From positions 1 to 41,054 of the forward strand of contig JAGQWX010000046.1 in assembly GCA_020436935.1 (NCBI GenBank): DNA of 41,054 nt, in the 5' to 3' direction. Made by a program: the position numbers and the translations under genes. This document shows, piece by piece, positions 34,482 to 41,054 of this stretch; the first letter of the stretch is position 1; every line of letters starts with the position of its first letter. The notes below the pieces were generated by a model. That model was not told the DNA's origin and made no database searches. It saw only the letters and a list, made by a program, of their open reading frames with translations. The stretch is from Saprospiraceae bacterium (GTDB lineage Bacteria; Bacteroidota; Bacteroidia; Chitinophagales; Saprospiraceae).

Positions 34482-35549
34482 CTACAAGTTATTGATCTTC
34501 AGATTTGCAAAATCACCATTGGAGTTGTTGCCCACCCAAAAACCAATTTTTCCAGATTTTCCTGTAGGATTCAAGGAAGGAACATCCAGGCAAGGCTGTT
34601 TTGAGTCATTCACAAAGACCTTTATTCTGCCATTCTTTACCTCGATTTTTGCATGAAACCAATCTTCGGGCTTTACATTTTGCGGAATGATGGCTGCTTC
34701 AAATTCTCCATTTCTGGTGTTCCTCAATTCATGCCAGGGCAAATTGGGCTCAAAACAATATTGGACAGCGTGGACATGTCGCTCAGGGTCTGTAGCCTGA
34801 AAATTGAATGGCCTGAAGTAGACTACTTCAAAGGTCGTGTCGTTAACTCCGTGAAAAGCTACGCCTATAAAACTGCCCTGAAGGACATCCCTGCCTTTTG
34901 CATCAAATTCAATGGACCCGCTGCCAAATTCTTTTCCCATGAGCCAGGCAATTCCCTGACCTGCATTTTCTGAAAATCGCAATACCTCTTTTCCGCCAAG
35001 CTTTACTTTTTCAATGCTTCGATTGACTACATTGTATTCAGGGTTAAAATTGATGTGAAACTGGACAGTCGTATTTTCCCATTCCAGGGAAACCATGCCC
35101 TTATCGTTGATTTGATAGGTCAGTTTTTCAGCAAACTTCGCTGACTTTTTGGCATAGACATTCACCCGCAATACGTCCTCTTCTTCTTTATAACTAAATG
35201 CACCCCATTTGATCGTTTTATTGAATATGATCGTCCATTGTTTTTCGTTGGGTATCATAAAAAGGGCATATTTACCTGCAGGAAGCATATGTCCTTCGAT
35301 GTTGGCATCGGCTGATGTGGTGAAACTTGTGGTTTCGTTGGCTCCTGCACGCCACACCTGGCCAAATGGTACAAGCTTCCCAAAAATCTCTCTTCCTTTT
35401 ACAGAGGGCTGAGAGTAATCGATAGAAACAGTATTCCCGAGAATATTGGCAGATGATGTTGCCGGAGGGCTGGGCCTGTCTGATTTATCCTGTGCAATTA
35501 ATGTAATTTGAATAAATAGTAAACTAAGCATCCATGCAATCTTCTTCAT
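34482..35549 (-). CDS. Exported DUF2911 protein with C-terminal LamG/DUF1080-like domain
   Basis: About 355 residues. The frame is open to 35642, but the ATG at 35549 begins a clear signal peptide (MKKIAWMLSLLFIQITLIAQ). Residues of about 25-165 are a DUF2911 domain (VSIDYSQPSVKGREIFGKLV, VWRAGANETTSF, LPAGKYALFMIP). Residues of about 170-355 resemble a concanavalin-like (LamG / DUF1080) beta-sandwich (GSIEFDAKGRDVLQGSFIGV, WFHAKIEVKNGRIKVFVND, SGKIGFWVGN). DUF2911 function is unknown; the second domain may bind sugar. Divergent from a membrane-anchored DNA-binding protein whose C-terminal part ends in a similar pattern. Confidence 0.85.
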   Translation of the reverse strand: MKKIAWMLSLLFIQITLIAQDKSDRPSPPATSSANILGNTVSIDYSQPSVKGREIFGKLVPFGQVWRAGANETTSFTTSADANIEGHMLPAGKYALFMIPNEKQWTIIFNKTIKWGAFSYKEEEDVLRVNVYAKKSAKFAEKLTYQINDKGMVSLEWENTTVQFHINFNPEYNVVNRSIEKVKLGGKEVLRFSENAGQGIAWLMGKEFGSGSIEFDAKGRDVLQGSFIGVAFHGVNDTTFEVVYFRPFNFQATDPERHVHAVQYCFEPNLPWHELRNTRNGEFEAAIIPQNVKPEDWFHAKIEVKNGRIKVFVNDSKQPCLDVPSLNPTGKSGKIGFWVGNNSNGDFANLKINNL

Positions 35550-35626
35550 ATTATTATATTTTTGGTTTAAAACAAATGATGTTGCTAAGATGCAGGACCA
35601 CATTTCAATTTGCTTATACAAGCCTT

Positions 35627-35656
35627 GTTCAAGATTGTGCAAGGGCTGTTCAAGAT
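35627..35656. promoter_or_regulatory. Direct repeat GTTCAAGAT, candidate operator
   Basis: GTTCAAGAT occurs at 35627-35635 and 35648-35656, 21 bases (two helical turns) apart, in the divergent region between the DUF2911 gene and the DNA-binding membrane protein. Such spacing suits two protein protomers on one DNA face. Which protein binds is unknown. Confidence 0.4.
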
Positions 35657-35674
35657 CTTAAATGTTGCATTTAA

Positions 35675-36925
35675 ATGAAAAACGAAGCATTTTACATTGA
35701 AAAATGTCGTGAGCTGATCGAAGAACGTTTGGCATGGGGAAGCAGCGAACATTGGCAAAACCAGGATTTTGAAAACCTGAGCCAAAAGATTTTTGAAGTG
35801 ACTGAGGTATCACTCAGTTCAAGTACCCTAAAAAGAATCTGGGGAAAAGTCCAGTACAGCAGTAGTCCGAACATAACCACCCTCAATGCCCTTGCTCAGT
35901 TCCTTGGTTATGAGCATTGGAGGGCATTCACTTCCAATGGTTTTCAAGCTCCGCAAGATGAGGAAAGAACTGATAAGTCTGATGATTCTGTAAAGGGTAG
36001 AAGACTATTGGGCTTACCTGCCTGGTCCTTATTTGGCATTGTGTTGATCCCAATTTTCGGGACTTTTGTTTTATTTAATCAACCTTCACCAAAGAAGCTG
36101 GTTTTCAAAAACATTACATTCACCAGCAAGGCGGTGACCAAAGGCGTTCCAAACACTGTGGTTTTTGATTACAACGCTGAAGACTCTAATGCTGACAGTG
36201 TGTTCATTCAGCAAAACTGGGATCGTCGAAGACGCGAGCGGGTAAGCAAAGAGGCAAAACAATATACCAGCACCTATTACACGCCAGGATATTTTCGGGC
36301 TAAACTGATTTTGGATGATTCGATAGTCAGGGAACATGATTTATTTATTGAGTCTGAAGGTTGGCTGGCCACCATTGATCAGGAACGCATTCCCATTTAT
36401 TTTAGAAGTGATCAAATCAACAAGGATGGAACCATCGGCATAAATCCTGAGGACTTTAAATCTGCAAAAATTAACATCAACTCAGATGTGATCACCACAA
36501 GTCTTTATAATGTATCAGGGAAATTGGCAGTACCCTCTGATAATTTTACCCTGGATGTAACTTTAAAAAACATCAATATACAAAGTCAGGGGGTATGTCA
36601 AAAAACCAATATTATACTTTTGGGTACAGAGGGTGTGATGATGCTACCGCTTAGCATAAAGGGTTGTGTTGGCGAATTGAATTTGTCCTTGGGGGAAAAC
36701 CAATACATCGATGGAAAAACCAATGACTTGTCTGCCTTTGGTGTAGACTTTTCAGATTGGGCGAAACTTAGGTGTGAAGTCAAAAATCAGCACATAAGCA
36801 TATTTATCAATGAAGAACCTGCTTTTGAGGGTCCAATCAAAGGAAACATTGGCAGAATCGTTGGAACACGCATCAAATTCATGGGGCTTGGACAGGTAAA
36901 GTCATTCCATCTTGGAAAACTTTGA
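35675..36925 (+). CDS. Membrane-anchored DNA-binding-like protein with extracytoplasmic beta domain
   Basis: A 416-residue protein. Residues 1-90 resemble the N-terminal putative DNA-binding region found in many Bacteroidota regulators (NLSQKIFEVTEVSLSSSTLK, RIWGKVQYSSSPNITTLNAL, AQFLGYEHWRAF). A single membrane segment near 113-135 (LPAWSLFGIVLIPIFGTFVL) follows a basic stretch. The rest is predicted outside: an Ig-like part (KAVTKGVPNTVVFDYNAE) and a C-terminal beta-sandwich-like part (DWAKLRCEVKNQHISIFINE, GRIVGTRIKFMGLGQVKSF). It may pass an envelope signal to DNA (inference). Its start lies 126 bases from the divergent DUF2911 gene. Confidence 0.65.
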   Translation: MKNEAFYIEKCRELIEERLAWGSSEHWQNQDFENLSQKIFEVTEVSLSSSTLKRIWGKVQYSSSPNITTLNALAQFLGYEHWRAFTSNGFQAPQDEERTDKSDDSVKGRRLLGLPAWSLFGIVLIPIFGTFVLFNQPSPKKLVFKNITFTSKAVTKGVPNTVVFDYNAEDSNADSVFIQQNWDRRRRERVSKEAKQYTSTYYTPGYFRAKLILDDSIVREHDLFIESEGWLATIDQERIPIYFRSDQINKDGTIGINPEDFKSAKININSDVITTSLYNVSGKLAVPSDNFTLDVTLKNINIQSQGVCQKTNIILLGTEGVMMLPLSIKGCVGELNLSLGENQYIDGKTNDLSAFGVDFSDWAKLRCEVKNQHISIFINEEPAFEGPIKGNIGRIVGTRIKFMGLGQVKSFHLGKL

Positions 36926-36973
36926 TGTCGAAGGTCTGTCGTTTAGAGTTTGAAAAGAACTAGTCCCGGATAA

Positions 36974-38086
36974 TTAGCCCAAAACCTGAGGCAATGCTTT
37001 TACAAACATTTCAACATCCGTCAGCTTGCCGGTACTCACCCTGCACCAGTCGTTGAAAGGGGGAAATGCTCTTCCAACAAGAATGTTTTTATTCCGCATG
37101 CGTTCATTGAATTCTTTGATATCCACTCCTGTTTTGAAAAAGACAAAGTTGGTCTGTGGTTTCACAAACTCAAGTCCCAATTTGGTACAAGCCTCAGATA
37201 TCATCTCACGACCTTCTCTATTCACCTTTTTACTGAATTCGTAAAATTCGCTGTCCGCCAAAGATGCTTCAGCTGCTTTTAATGCAGGAATAGAGGCACT
37301 GGCCTGCACCCTGTCTCTTAAGATTGATGCCATTTCAGGTTTTGCAACCAAATACCCTATTCTCATACCAGCCAGTCCATAAACTTTTGAAAATGTGCGT
37401 GATACGATAATGTTATAATTCTTTTTGACCAAATCAATCATGGTTTGATAATCCTTGGCATCGACGTAGTCAAAATAGGCTTCGTCCACAAATACAGGCA
37501 CTTTCGGAGAAACCTTATCTAAAAATGAAATCAATTTTGCTGCCGGGATGTAGGTGCCTGTTGGGTTATTTGGATTACAGACAAATACAAGGCCTGTCTT
37601 TTCATTGACTGCTGATGCCATTTTCTCGAGGTCATGGTCCAGGTTTTTATCCACCGGAATGTTGATGATTTCTGTACCCATTTTTGACACATAAGTCATC
37701 ATTGACAAGTAGGTTGGATCAAGCGTGATCAGATTACCACCAGGCTTGCAAAATGCCACTCCGGCCGCTCTCAATCCTTCTACAGATCCTCCGCAAACGA
37801 CAATGCTCTCTGGCGATACGCCATGCTTGTCCCCAAGCACTTTCATAAAATCCTGAATGTACTGGAAAGGGTACTGGTGAGCGATATCAAATGAGGCCAT
37901 GATGGCTTCCCGCGCCGATTTTGAAGGGCCGTAAGGGTTTTCGTTATAGCACAATCTCGCCAAGTCCAATGACAAATCATCCAATGGATGTGGCGTGTAC
38001 CAACTGCCTGAAAACCCCGGAACTGAATTTACTGCAAGGGCACCTCCTGCCAGGGCTGTTGTTCTAAACCAATCGCGTCTGTTCAT
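36974..38086 (-). CDS. Exported PLP-dependent aminotransferase, HisC-like, with Tat signal
   Basis: A 370-residue fold-type I aminotransferase close to histidinol-phosphate aminotransferase. Motifs: substrate loop YNENPYGPS, CNPNNPTGT (170-178), VDEAYFDY, and SRTFSKVYGLAGMRIGYL with Lys234 as the PLP Schiff-base residue. Unlike true HisC it begins with a twin-arginine signal (NRRDWFRTTALAGGALAV), so it should be exported folded with its cofactor. Its neighbours are not histidine genes. A periplasmic amino-acid or amine transaminase is likely; the substrate is unknown. Confidence 0.88.
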   Translation of the reverse strand: MNRRDWFRTTALAGGALAVNSVPGFSGSWYTPHPLDDLSLDLARLCYNENPYGPSKSAREAIMASFDIAHQYPFQYIQDFMKVLGDKHGVSPESIVVCGGSVEGLRAAGVAFCKPGGNLITLDPTYLSMMTYVSKMGTEIINIPVDKNLDHDLEKMASAVNEKTGLVFVCNPNNPTGTYIPAAKLISFLDKVSPKVPVFVDEAYFDYVDAKDYQTMIDLVKKNYNIIVSRTFSKVYGLAGMRIGYLVAKPEMASILRDRVQASASIPALKAAEASLADSEFYEFSKKVNREGREMISEACTKLGLEFVKPQTNFVFFKTGVDIKEFNERMRNKNILVGRAFPPFNDWCRVSTGKLTDVEMFVKALPQVLG

Positions 38087-38409
38087 TTGATATCAATTTG
38101 GTGATGGATATGGCCATGAAAATAATGATTCTATGAATAAAATCCTATTAAAAACAAGAGAGGCTATTGAATAGTAACATTTTATAAGTCATCGATACCA
38201 CTTGATTTCATCTCTTTCTTGCACTATCCCCACAACATTGTTTCAGCATATATTCTTAAAATTCAAATGTTATTACCTGTTCTAAATTTATCGAAATAAT
38301 ATTTTGAATCAAGCTTACTGACCTCGATTCAGCTTGCCTAAAATTATAAAGTTACTTGAATCCATTTTTTTTTAAGCTTCAGATAATATCCAAAAAGAAA
38401 TAGTAGCAA
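38087..38409. other. Intergenic region with no clear element
   Basis: About 320 very AT-rich bases between two minus-strand genes. Several ATTCAA / TTGAAT words are scattered but form no regular repeat. No gene, convincing promoter or terminator seen. Confidence 0.4.
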
Positions 38410-39120
38410 TTATCCTCTTTTCATAAATAATCGAGTACTTACCACCCAAAGCGTCAGCCCACTGAAAACTGTGATCAAACCGAATAATGAAAACAGCCTC
38501 AACAACCAATTGTTGATGTTGTCCCTGCTTTCATAATCCATGGTATGGGTCATCCACAATAGATCAAACCATCTCCAGGATTGGTGTCGGATGGCCTGAA
38601 ACCTGCCATCCTTTACAGAAACATATGCAGTTGGTGAAGAAGGATGTTCATAGGTAATGGCATATGCAGGTAGTGGTTTTTCTCTGTATTCATGATGACC
38701 ATCTGTTTGGGTAAGATATGCCACCTCCCTTACTTCCATATCCTCTACCAGGTGAGCGTCAGCAATTGATATTGCTTCTTCTATTGTAATCTCAGTTTTT
38801 TGTTCTCCGGAAATCGCGTGAATCAAAATGGAATCATTCACCCAATAATATGGCTCATCACCAATTTCTTTCCATAGGAGGCTTCTTATATTTCCGATGG
38901 TTGAAAGATTGCAAATGTTGGGCAACTTTCCTGCGGCGCTTGAATGAACATGACCAGTTTTAAAATGATCCCCATGGATTTCATCTATATTGGTCCAGCT
39001 AAAATATAGGCCACTGATGGTCCACATCAGAAATTGTATGGCCATGATCAAGCCGAGATACCTGTGTGTTTTTCTGATGAGTTTTTTCTTCTTGAAATCC
39101 ATATTTAAATTGTAAGGCAT
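38410..39120 (-). CDS. PepSY-type membrane protein
   Basis: About 236 residues: a basic N-terminus (FKKKKLIRKTHRYLGLI) leading into a membrane segment (GLIMAIQFLMWTISGLYFSW), then an extracytoplasmic part with a PepSY-like pattern (ITIEEAISIADAHLVEDMEV, AYAITYEHPSSPTAYVSVKD), and a C-terminal membrane segment (LRLFSLFGLITVFSGLTLWV). The HR-x-LG and W-x-SG features are those of PepSY-associated TM proteins, often linked to iron uptake or ferric reduction. It starts 31 bases after the FAD oxidoreductase stop and is probably co-transcribed. The start may be the internal ATG at 39102. Confidence 0.8.
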   Translation of the reverse strand: MPYNLNMDFKKKKLIRKTHRYLGLIMAIQFLMWTISGLYFSWTNIDEIHGDHFKTGHVHSSAAGKLPNICNLSTIGNIRSLLWKEIGDEPYYWVNDSILIHAISGEQKTEITIEEAISIADAHLVEDMEVREVAYLTQTDGHHEYREKPLPAYAITYEHPSSPTAYVSVKDGRFQAIRHQSWRWFDLLWMTHTMDYESRDNINNWLLRLFSLFGLITVFSGLTLWVVSTRLFMKRG

Positions 39121-39151
39121 TTAGATTTGATCAAAATATTACCAACACTTT

Positions 39152-40816
39152 TCACTTTTCAAGCACCTGACCATCCATTTCAAGTTGTCTCCTCAATTTC
39201 AGAAAATCGAGGTTCTGCGGGTTTACACCTTCATTGATAGACATCACAGCTGCAGTACCGGCTGATTGTCCCAGTATCATGAATACAGGTTCCATCCTTA
39301 TAGAACCATACGCGATGTGCGAACTGGAAACACAAACTGGCACCAGCAGATTTCCGCATTCTTTTTCTTTTGGAATAATAGCGCCGTAGTCAATGGAATA
39401 GGGTCGATCTGGGTGTACCCCAACATCGCCTTCATTCTGTACAAAGCCTTCCTCAGTGACATACCTCTGTGCATTATGGGAATCCAGGGTGTAGGAGCCC
39501 ATTCCTATGGGTCGTTTTATTTTTGTTTTACCAAGGGCGTCTGCTTCGACCATCACAAAGTCGCCAACCATTCTTCTTGCTTCCCGGATATATAGCTGGT
39601 GTGGCCAATGATTATTGTCGATGAATTCATCCTTGGCCAACCCCCAATTTTGCATGGCTTTGTGGATGGCAGCCGGGACACTGCTATCGTTTTGCAAAAA
39701 ATACAAATAACCCTGTTGATAAAGCCTGTGGTCTTCTACGATCCTCCTCCTGGTAGCATCATCTGCTTCAGGATAATCATAGTTAGCCCCTATGTAGTCG
39801 AAGCTCATTGGGCCATGGTTGTTGGTATCGGTCTTGCGATTGGGTATGCGGTCGTACTTTTCAAAGACTTCATTCCATCCACTTTCAAATATGCGTTTTT
39901 GCAAGGCATACCGATTTGGATCATATGCTTCAGGTTTTGGAAAAGGTATTCTGTTTTCCGGCTTATCCGTCATACAAAGCCTGAAACAATACGCCTGAAT
40001 TCTGCGGTCACCGGATCCATAGGCACCTGGAGACATTGGACTAATTTCCGGTAACAGCCCACTGGACGGGTCGCCCGGAATCACATAAGGATCAATATTT
40101 GTCGCAAACCTATGTTTGTGATGTTTGACATCCAACTGTACCCCATTCCATCGCTCACCATAAGTATCATTTGATTCTCTTCCCACATGGTAAGACACCC
40201 CAGCCAATGCCATCAAATCACCTTCATAGGTAGCATCAATGAACATTTTCCCACTAAAAGACTTTCCACTTTTGGTCTTGAAGGATATGATTTTGCCCAA
40301 TGTCTTGACAATGTCCCCATTTTCCCTGTCCAAAAATTCATCGCGAAACACATCTATTTCGTTTTCCCTCACTAGATCTTCAAAAACCTGCTCCGCCACA
40401 TGAGGTTCGAATAACCACATTGTTCCTGAACTACTGTCCAATGCAACTGTACCCTGCCCCTTGTTTCCAAATTCCACTTTCTTTTCCCAAATCCATGATT
40501 CTTCTTTTTGGTAGTGCAGGTTTAACCGGTGATAAAAATCTTTGGCCAAACCACCGATCACCGATTTATTACCAGTATCCGTAAATCCCAGACCTCCAGA
40601 AGAAAGACCTCCGAGGTGTTTATCGGGTGAAACTACAAGTACCGATTTACCCATCTTATGCACCTGAACTGCAGCAATAATTGCTGCAGATGTACCTCCA
40701 TAAATCACCACATCGGCGTTGTATTCCTGAGCTTTGGAGGTAGAGCCGAAAAGTATTAATATTGGCAGCAGCAGGCAAAGGAGATAATGGTGAAGGATAT
40801 TTTCATTCTTCGACAA
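39152..40816 (-). CDS. Exported FAD-dependent oxidoreductase (PF12831-type)
   Basis: About 554 residues from the suggested TTG start (40816); the frame is open to an ATG at 40906. From 40816 the protein begins with a normal signal peptide (SKNENILHHYLLCLLLPILI, then STSKAQ), whereas the upstream ATGs would read through the GTCWGAC hairpin at 40823-40859. The mature part starts with a Rossmann motif VVIYGGTSAAIIAAVQVHKM, then VSPDKHLGGLSSGGLGFTDT and MFIDATYEGDLMALAGVSYH, and ends SAGTAAVMSINEG. This is the FAD-dependent oxidoreductase family that contains xanthan-lyase-annotated proteins; a role in polysaccharide turnover is possible. The family is firm, the start is not. Confidence 0.85.
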   Translation of the reverse strand: MSKNENILHHYLLCLLLPILILFGSTSKAQEYNADVVIYGGTSAAIIAAVQVHKMGKSVLVVSPDKHLGGLSSGGLGFTDTGNKSVIGGLAKDFYHRLNLHYQKEESWIWEKKVEFGNKGQGTVALDSSSGTMWLFEPHVAEQVFEDLVRENEIDVFRDEFLDRENGDIVKTLGKIISFKTKSGKSFSGKMFIDATYEGDLMALAGVSYHVGRESNDTYGERWNGVQLDVKHHKHRFATNIDPYVIPGDPSSGLLPEISPMSPGAYGSGDRRIQAYCFRLCMTDKPENRIPFPKPEAYDPNRYALQKRIFESGWNEVFEKYDRIPNRKTDTNNHGPMSFDYIGANYDYPEADDATRRRIVEDHRLYQQGYLYFLQNDSSVPAAIHKAMQNWGLAKDEFIDNNHWPHQLYIREARRMVGDFVMVEADALGKTKIKRPIGMGSYTLDSHNAQRYVTEEGFVQNEGDVGVHPDRPYSIDYGAIIPKEKECGNLLVPVCVSSSHIAYGSIRMEPVFMILGQSAGTAAVMSINEGVNPQNLDFLKLRRQLEMDGQVLEK

Positions 40817-40822
40817 CCGGAT

Positions 40823-40859
40823 ACGTGTCAGAAACAGGTCTGACACCTGTCTGACACGT
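40823..40859. repeat. Long GTCWGAC hairpin, copy 2
   Basis: ACGTGTCAG (40823-40831) pairs with CTGACACGT (40851-40859), and ACAGGT (40834-40839) with ACCTGT (40845-40850), leaving a 2-base bulge and the loop CTGAC. It aligns over 33 bases with the hairpin at 25044-25085. It lies directly upstream of the proposed TTG start of the FAD oxidoreductase. Confidence 0.85.
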
Positions 40860-40944
40860 TTTTTGCCGCACATATTCATCTTCAAAAATTCAAATACCAC
40901 ATTCATCTGAAAATCAATTCATTAACCAAAAAATTATCCGTTAT

Positions 40945-40974
40945 TAAACGTTTATAAGCGTTTATAAACGTTTA
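40945..40974. repeat. Decamer palindrome array NAAACGYTTN, locus 3 (3 units)
   Basis: Units TAAACGTTTA, TAAGCGTTTA and TAAACGTTTA with exact 10-base period. It stands 85 bases right of the GTCWGAC hairpin, the same order and similar distance as at 25 kb, and six bases from the inferred intron end at 40980. Confidence 0.85.
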
Positions 40975-40979
40975 ATAAA

Positions 40980-41054
40980 ATCGAGTAGGTGACAAAGATA
41001 AATGACTTTAGATCAAATTTATCTTTGTCGACCTCTCACACCACCGTATGTACT
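40980..41054 (-). mobile_element. Probable 3' end of a group II intron (domain VI and part of domain V)
   Basis: On the minus strand the sequence runs ATACGGTGGTGTGAGAGG, then GACAAAGATAAA (41029-41018) paired with TTTATCTTTGTC (41002-40991), then ACCTACTCGAT. The first part is the 3' strand of a domain V as I remember it from bacterial group II introns. The 12-bp hairpin would be domain VI, and CCTACTCGAT carries the A (40986) seven bases from the expected 3' splice end at 40980 as branch point. The rest of the intron and any reverse transcriptase lie outside the window. The call rests on recognition of these motifs, not on a full structure. Confidence 0.6.

Noticed and set aside
34329-34604. 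Plus-strand 91-residue frame
   Set aside because: It spans intergenic repeat debris and the antisense of the DUF2911 gene end; no coding character.
36974-38086. Histidinol-phosphate aminotransferase hisC of histidine biosynthesis
   Set aside because: The Tat signal and lack of histidine genes nearby argue against this role, although the fold and motifs are HisC-like.

Overview
The window looks like a chromosomal segment of a Bacteroidota bacterium, probably of the Saprospiria/Chitinophagia type. The evidence is a very large secreted protein with HYR-like modules and a type IX secretion C-terminal signal, a GLPGLI protein behind an OMP_b-brl_3-type outer membrane protein, a DUF5687 permease with its ATPase, a DUF3276/PUR-like protein, a DUF2911 protein, and several promoter candidates of the Bacteroidota form TTG-N18-20-TAnnTTTG. 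Most genes are ordinary housekeeping or envelope genes. No rRNA, tRNA, transposase or cas gene was seen.

Layout. 0.1-2.5 kb: kdsA and a COG2509 flavoprotein, translationally coupled. 2.5-3.3 kb: a four-helix-bundle (23S intervening-sequence type) gene between two short-period repeat tracts. 3.3-8.0 kb: a fused dipeptide-type ABC ATPase, ligD (POL-PE-LIG) and a PUR-like protein, closed by a bidirectional terminator. 8.1-17.3 kb: a beta-barrel protein, M32 carboxypeptidase, the 1387-residue T9SS cargo protein, DUF423, ung and an M23-like secreted protein. 17.4-19.8 kb: prpD-prpB of the methylcitrate cycle. 19.8-21.3 kb: a 1.1-kb non-coding region dominated by 17 tandem 46-bp units, then an ArsR-type regulator. 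21.5-29.0 kb: SRPBCC and luciferase-like genes, M1 peptidase, outer membrane barrel plus GLPGLI. 29.0-30.9 kb: an ECF42-like sigma factor with its YCII partner and a small membrane protein. 31.2-33.5 kb: DUF5687 permease plus ATPase. 33.5-34.5 kb: a gene-free patchwork of repeats. 34.5-36.9 kb: a divergent pair, DUF2911/LamG-like secreted protein and a membrane-anchored DNA-binding protein. 37-41 kb: Tat-exported HisC-like aminotransferase, PepSY membrane protein, secreted FAD oxidoreductase, and at the right edge what looks like the 3' end of a group II intron.

The most unusual content is non-coding. (1) The 46-bp array at 20062-20826 keeps an exact 46-bp period through 17 copies. Each unit carries a 16-bp near-palindrome (GTGAC-GTATAT-GTCAC) followed by ATTTACTAC; the linkers vary, one of them completely, while length and core are held. 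The same 25-bp core recurs twice, singly and inverted, 13 kb away, each time inside a duplicated ~150-bp intergenic module. (2) Three loci carry 3-4 copies of a 10-bp palindromic unit NAAACGYTTN in exact helical phase. (3) Two of those loci also carry a long GTCWGAC hairpin whose sequence differences are largely compensatory. These look like families of protein-binding or structural DNA elements; their functions are not known to me and are stated as inference.
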